Source: Arthrobacter_H sp030452125 (lineage in GTDB: Bacteria > Actinomycetota > Actinomycetes > Actinomycetales > Micrococcaceae). Taken from it: a stretch of 64,000 nucleotides of DNA. The position numbers and the translations under genes were made by a program. Each line of letters begins with the position of its first letter. The first letter of the stretch is position 1. The DNA lies in the NCBI GenBank assembly GCA_052379645.1, contig JBQSYU010000002.1; one strand, 5' to 3'. Under the pieces are notes generated by a model. It was not told the origin of the DNA. It was given only the letters and a program-made list of their open reading frames with translations, and did not search any database. This document shows, one piece after another, positions 60,048-64,000 of this stretch.

Positions 60048-61714
60048 GCGTTGGTGCTCCTTTGCTCGCGCAGCAGTGTCCGCAGGCGAACCCGGCTGAT
60101 TTTTCCTACCCCGGTGACGGGGAACTGTTCGGTGGTCTCGATCCGATCGGGAACCTTCATGACATCGACGCCGCAGTCCCGCAGATGGGAGGCGATCGAC
60201 TTCCGGTCCACTCCGGAATTCGCGCTGGTGCCCGCACGTGCCGGGACGATGATGGCGACACTGCGTTCGCCGAGGTATTCATCGGGCTCGGCCACGACGA
60301 CGGCATCGTCGATGGCGGGATGGGCCAGCAGGATGTCCTCGACCTCCTCGGCGGAGATCTTTTCCCCGCCGCGGTTGATCTGGTCCTTGGACCGCCCTTC
60401 GACGATGAGGGAGCCGTCGGCGCGCTGTCGCACGATGTCACCCGTGCGGTAGAAACCGTCCTCGGTGAACGCCTGGCGGTTGGCCTCCGGTGACCGGAAG
60501 TACCCGCGGATCGTATAGGGGCCCCGGGTCAGCAGGTGGCCGCGGTGCCCAGAGGCGACCGGGCGGTCCTGCTCGTCGACGATCCGGATCTCGTCGGCAG
60601 CGCTCATGGGCCGGCCCTGCGTGCCGATGACCGTGTCGGCATCGTCGTCGGGCCGGGTATAGCAGACCAGTCCCTCGGCCATGCCGAAGACCTGTTGCAA
60701 AGTCCCGGGGACCAGCTCCATGAGCCGTCGGGCCAGTTCGGGGACCAGCTTGGCGCCACCGACCTGCAGGAGCCGCAGGCTCGAGAGCTGTCCGATGGCG
60801 TCAGGTTCCAGCTCGGCATGGTTGACCCACAGATGCGCCAGCGGCGGAACGAGCGGGACCACCGTCACCCGGTGGAGGGCCACGAGATCAAATACGGCCC
60901 CGGGAAGTTGGTCTTCGGTCAGGACCACGGTGCCGCCGGCCAGCAGCACGCCCAGGAAGCCGGGGGAGCTCATCGGGAAATTGTGCACGGCCGGGATCAC
61001 CGATAGGAAGACGTCCTGGGGCGTCAGTCCACACACCACGTTGCTCCGGCGGATTGAATACAGATAGTCGTCGTGGGTGCGGGGAATGAGTTTGGGCAGA
61101 CCCGTGGTTCCCCCGGAGAGCTGCAGGAAGGCGATGTCGTCCGTCCCCGAGACGCGGTAGGTCTGCTCGAGCTCCCGGCCGGTGATCGAGGCGCTGCGGA
61201 GTTGCTCCGCGGTCATGACCCACCTGGCTGAAGCGACCTGTTCGACCACGTCGGCGGCGACCCGGGCAGCGTCGTAGTCCGCGGTCATGTCGCCAACGAT
61301 GAGGGCAACGGCCTTCGCCCGGTCGGCGACGGCCGTGAGCTCGCGTTCACGACTGCTGCCCAGACAGTAAACGGGAATGGCTCCGATGCGCATCAGGGCC
61401 AGGGCGCAGACGACGAGTTCGATTCGGTTCGGGAGTTGGAGGATGACCCGGTCCCGATCGGTGAGCCCCCGGTGGGAGAACACCGCAGCCAGTCGGCTGA
61501 TCCGGGCGCCGAGCTCGGCATAGCTGAGCTGTCCGTGGTCATCCACCACTGCAGGGTGATCCGGGGTGGCTCGAATCGCGGCCTCCGCGATGCGATCCAG
61601 CCGTTCTCCGGTCCAGTACCCGTCACGGCGGTAGGCCGCTGCTGCTTCGGCTGGCCAGGGCCGGCCACCGGCGGCCAGCAGGGGGGTCGCTGAGTTCATG
61701 GTCTGTGGGTTCAT
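60044..61714 (-). CDS. dhbE: 2,3-dihydroxybenzoate-AMP ligase
   Basis: Adenylation enzyme (556 residues) that activates 2,3-dihydroxybenzoate and loads it on the DhbB carrier domain. ANL-family motifs are L-S-G-G-T-T-G-L-P-K, Y-x-x-T-G-D and G-R-S-K-D-Q-I-N-R-G-G-E-K-I. ATG 61714 overlaps the dhbC stop by 4 bases; the longer frame upstream lies inside dhbC. Assignment to dihydroxybenzoate rather than salicylate rests on the isochorismatase neighbour. Confidence 0.95.
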   Translation of the reverse strand: MNPQTMNSATPLLAAGGRPWPAEAAAAYRRDGYWTGERLDRIAEAAIRATPDHPAVVDDHGQLSYAELGARISRLAAVFSHRGLTDRDRVILQLPNRIELVVCALALMRIGAIPVYCLGSSRERELTAVADRAKAVALIVGDMTADYDAARVAADVVEQVASARWVMTAEQLRSASITGRELEQTYRVSGTDDIAFLQLSGGTTGLPKLIPRTHDDYLYSIRRSNVVCGLTPQDVFLSVIPAVHNFPMSSPGFLGVLLAGGTVVLTEDQLPGAVFDLVALHRVTVVPLVPPLAHLWVNHAELEPDAIGQLSSLRLLQVGGAKLVPELARRLMELVPGTLQQVFGMAEGLVCYTRPDDDADTVIGTQGRPMSAADEIRIVDEQDRPVASGHRGHLLTRGPYTIRGYFRSPEANRQAFTEDGFYRTGDIVRQRADGSLIVEGRSKDQINRGGEKISAEEVEDILLAHPAIDDAVVVAEPDEYLGERSVAIIVPARAGTSANSGVDRKSIASHLRDCGVDVMKVPDRIETTEQFPVTGVGKISRVRLRTLLREQRSTNA

Positions 61715-62898
61715 CGATTGCCGCCTTCCCCGAGCCCCAGCGCCGCGAGGACGGTGCGCAACTTGGCCCCGGTCTCCGCGGCCTCCGATCGGGGATCGGA
61801 GCCGGCGACGATGCCGGCTCCCGCCGAAATGAGGGCCGTGGGGCCGTCGACCAGGGCCCCACGGATGGCGACCACCCACACCCCGTTTCCCGCGCGGTCC
61901 TGCCAGCCGACGGCGCCGGTGAAGTAGCCGCGGCTAGCTTCAAAGCGTCGCAGAAGGGCGCGGGCCTCGGAGGTCGGCGTGCCGCATACGGCAGGGGTGG
62001 GGTGCAGGGTGCGGGCCAGGGCGGCGGCCGATGGCCGGTGACCCGAGGTCCCGGGGGCAGAGAGGTCCCCACGGATCCAGGTGCCGAGATGGAGCATGGA
62101 ATCCGTCGTGGTGGTGTCCTGGGCCTCGACACGTACATTGGAGCAATTCGGGGCCAGACCGGAAGTGACGGCGTCGACGACCAGTCCGTGTTCACGGGCA
62201 TCCTTGCTCGAGGTGCGCAGGTCTGCGGCGCGTTTCCGGTCTTCGTTGTCCTCGCCACTCCGCGGGCGGGATCCGGCCAGGGGGTGGGAGCTGACGGAGG
62301 AGCCGTCTCGTTCGAGCAAGAGTTCGGGACTCAGGCCCACGAAGGAGCGCCCGTGTTCAAGCGGGATGTGGTAGCCGAAACCATTTTCGGAGGAGGACAG
62401 GAGCCGCTCCAGGAGCCCATGGGGGTCGATCGGGCCATCGGCGGCCACCAGCTTGGAACGGGCCAGGACGACTTTTTCGAGCTGTCCGTCACCAATCAAC
62501 CGCAGAGCTTCTTCGACGCGGCGTTCGTATCCGGCCACGTCCGGGATCTCAACGAGGGACTGGATGCGGGGAGTCCGGCTGTCCGGGGCCACATCGCCGG
62601 TGGCGCCGGAGTATGCCTCATTGGCACCGCAGATGAAGACGGCGGGCTCGGTGGCGTCAAAGGGCAGGCAGCCGATGACGACATCGGCATCGGGTTGCGT
62701 CTCGAAGGCCCGGGCGATCGCGTCCTCGAAATCGGGAGAAGGGACCAGATTCAGGGCTCCGCTGACCTGTCCGGTGAACCCGGGGGAGACAAATCGGGCG
62801 GTCCGGACAGCGGTGACCGTGCCGCGCCCCGATGGGGCGGCGGCGTGTTCGTTCCGGGGTGGTGCCACGCGGAGGGTGTCGGTGGTCGTACTCATCAT
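61711..62898 (-). CDS. dhbC: Isochorismate synthase
   Basis: Chorismate-utilising enzyme (395 residues) of the EntC/DhbC type, first step from chorismate to 2,3-dihydroxybenzoate. Conserved parts are F-V-G-L-S-P-E-L-L-L, G-S-R-P-R, C-G-T-P, and R-G-Y-F-T-G-A-V-G-W. ATG 62898 (or 62895) sits behind AGGAAG. An IS element ends 12 bp upstream, so the native promoter is not adjacent. The 2,3-dihydro-DHB dehydrogenase (dhbA) and a peptide synthetase are not in the window. Confidence 0.95.
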   Translation of the reverse strand: MMSTTTDTLRVAPPRNEHAAAPSGRGTVTAVRTARFVSPGFTGQVSGALNLVPSPDFEDAIARAFETQPDADVVIGCLPFDATEPAVFICGANEAYSGATGDVAPDSRTPRIQSLVEIPDVAGYERRVEEALRLIGDGQLEKVVLARSKLVAADGPIDPHGLLERLLSSSENGFGYHIPLEHGRSFVGLSPELLLERDGSSVSSHPLAGSRPRSGEDNEDRKRAADLRTSSKDAREHGLVVDAVTSGLAPNCSNVRVEAQDTTTTDSMLHLGTWIRGDLSAPGTSGHRPSAAALARTLHPTPAVCGTPTSEARALLRRFEASRGYFTGAVGWQDRAGNGVWVVAIRGALVDGPTALISAGAGIVAGSDPRSEAAETGAKLRTVLAALGLGEGGNR

Positions 62899-62957
62899 TG
62901 ACTTCCTAGGTGTACTCGGCCGGGAGGTTGGTGACGGTCCCGGGCTCTTGACGTAGC

Positions 62958-63013
62958 GAAGACCTCCGGGTGCGGTGGGTGATGTCTAAGTCGCCAACCG
63001 TCCGGAGGTCTTC
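62958..63013 (+). promoter_or_regulatory. Hairpin that sequesters the transposase ribosome-binding site
   Basis: Perfect 12-bp arms GAAGACCTCCGG (62958-62969) and CCGGAGGTCTTC (63002-63013) flank a 32-nt loop. The right arm contains GGAGGT, the ribosome-binding site of the transposase whose ATG follows at 63014. Transcripts that enter from outside the element would fold and hide this site. Confidence 0.7.
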
Positions 63014-63988
63014 ATGTCCCACCGTAATGCCCGGCTGAACTTGCGTGGCCGGCAATTGCTCGTAGAGCGGGTCTGTGTCCAGGGGTGGGCAGTCGCGCAT
63101 GCTGCGCGAGCCCAGGGTGTGTCTCGTCAGTGCGCGCACCGATGGATCAATCGGTTCCGTAGTGAGGGTTCTGCGGGCCTTCTCGATCGGTCCTCGCGCC
63201 CGCACCACAGTCCACGCCAGACCTCGGTCGAGGTTGAGGAAAGAATCGTGGCGCTGCGCCACGAGCAACGATACGGCCAGGACTGGATCGGCGCTGACCT
63301 CAACATCCCAGCTCGCACAGTCTCGCGGGTGCTGCGCCGCCACGCGGTCCCCTATCTACGCGAGTGTGACCCGTTGACCGGTGAGGTGATCCGGGCCTCG
63401 AAGACCACAGCGGTGCGCTACGAACGCGACCGGCCCGGTGAGCTGGTCCATGTCGATGTGAAGAAGATCGGCAAGATCCCTGACGGCGGTGGGTGGAAAG
63501 CCCATGGCCGCCAGATGGGGTCAACCGCGGCGAAGAAGAAGGCCCGGATCGGCTATGACTACGTGCACTCGATGGTCGACGACCACTCCCGGTTGGCGTA
63601 CTCCGAGATCCTCGGTGACGAAAAGGGCACCACCTGTGCGGGGTTCTTGCGACGTGCAGCGGTGTTCTTTGATGTCCATGGCATCGCCCAGATCGAGCGG
63701 GTGATCACCGACAACCACTGGTCGTACCGCCGCTCAGAAGACTTCGCTACCGCCATCAGCGATCTGGGCGCGAAGCACAAGTTCATCAAACCGCACTGCC
63801 CATGGCAGAACGGCAAGGTCGAGCGGTTCAACCGAACCCTGGCCACCGAATGGGCCTACCGCCAGATGTTCACCACCAACGCCGACCGTAGCGCTGCCCT
63901 TGCCCCATGGCTCGAGGTCTACAACACTGTCCGACGCCACACCGCACTCGGAGGCAAACCCCCGACCAGCCGCCTGTCACCAACCTGA
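63014..63988 (+). CDS. IS481-family transposase
   Basis: DDE transposase of 324 residues, full length. The N-terminal HTH region (~10-60) has A-R-A-Q-G-V-S-R-Q-C-A-H-R-W. The catalytic acids are D148 in H-V-D-V-K, D233 in I-T-D-N-H-W and E270 in G-K-V-E-R-F, with the 36-residue D-E spacing near the family value. The C-terminus ends R-R-H-T-A-L-G-G-K-P-P-x-S-R, typical of the group. No internal stop or frameshift is present, so it could be active. Confidence 0.96.
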   Translation: MSHRNARLNLRGRQLLVERVCVQGWAVAHAARAQGVSRQCAHRWINRFRSEGSAGLLDRSSRPHHSPRQTSVEVEERIVALRHEQRYGQDWIGADLNIPARTVSRVLRRHAVPYLRECDPLTGEVIRASKTTAVRYERDRPGELVHVDVKKIGKIPDGGGWKAHGRQMGSTAAKKKARIGYDYVHSMVDDHSRLAYSEILGDEKGTTCAGFLRRAAVFFDVHGIAQIERVITDNHWSYRRSEDFATAISDLGAKHKFIKPHCPWQNGKVERFNRTLATEWAYRQMFTTNADRSAALAPWLEVYNTVRRHTALGGKPPTSRLSPT

Positions 63989-64000
63989 TGGCCGAGTACA

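Larger units (their letters stand above)
62911..64000 (+). mobile_element. Complete IS481-family insertion sequence
   Basis: A 1090-bp element bounded by 25-bp terminal inverted repeats (62911-62935 and 63976-64000; 22 of 25 match) that begin TGTACTCGGCC and end with the complementary ACA. It contains one intact transposase. The right end coincides with the window edge, so the target duplication cannot be seen. It is inserted between dhbC and its upstream region. Confidence 0.92.

Overview
The window is a 64 kb piece of a high-GC actinobacterial chromosome. A Micrococcales organism, probably from the Arthrobacter/Micrococcaceae neighbourhood, fits best. The reasons are very high GC at third codon positions, single-chain GlyRS, GatCAB, an NAD-dependent LigA with a long insert, a SAM-IV-type riboswitch (a class found in Actinobacteria), a CSG-type histidine ammonia-lyase, and many starts that look leaderless. 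No rRNA, tRNA or CRISPR array was seen. The genus is inference.

Layout. (1) 1-8029: a tightly overlapping phosphothreonine-signalling operon with a catalytically degenerate transglutaminase-like membrane protein (cut by the window edge), RDD-FHA, PP2C phosphatase, FHA with a Cys-rich ribbon, a membrane Ser/Thr kinase, and an FHA-like/HTH-like protein. (2) 8085-20764: housekeeping genes (LD-carboxypeptidase, CPBP protease, ligA, inositol phosphatase, GNAT, a frameshifted MFS transporter, gatCAB, an APH-fold kinase) ending in a ROK regulator. (3) 21011-28672: a peptide/oligosaccharide-type ABC transporter operon with a Gfo/Idh/MocA oxidoreductase, whose promoter overlaps an AT-rich ROK-like operator, then a DJ-1/PfpI protein. 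(4) 28803-32540: a tiny membrane protein with a probable CTG start, and a LysR gene divergent from tdh-kbl (threonine to glycine). (5) 32604-36465: an RND efflux pump divergent from a MarR regulator. (6) 36462-44949: a complete histidine-utilisation region, hutHD on one strand and iclR-hutU-M20-hutF-hutI on the other, around an IclR-type palindrome. (7) 44959-53085: a CPBP protein, a TetR gene with two tandem operators plus an SGNH esterase, a VOC protein, metY-metX behind a SAM-IV riboswitch, a GDSL hydrolase, a frameshifted alpha/beta hydrolase and an S4 protein. (8) 53145-59193: DMT transporter, glyS, GNAT, dusB, dgt. (9) 59190-64000: dhbCEB for 2,3-dihydroxybenzoate activation (catechol siderophore), with a complete IS481-family element inserted 12 bp upstream of dhbC and ending exactly at the window edge.

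How the parts connect. Most operons are linked by 4-base ATGA/GTGA overlaps, which suggests translational coupling. Regulators sit beside their likely targets: ROK with the ABC operon, LysR with tdh-kbl, MarR with RND, IclR with hut, TetR with its esterase. Several have visible palindromes. Two genes are broken by one extra base in a G or C run. These may be sequencing errors or real lesions.

The most unusual items are the write/erase/read phospho-signalling operon with its dead transglutaminase, the tandem TetR operators that coincide with -35 and -10 of a leaderless promoter, the IS481 insertion that cuts dhbC from its native promoter, and the hairpin that buries the transposase ribosome-binding site.
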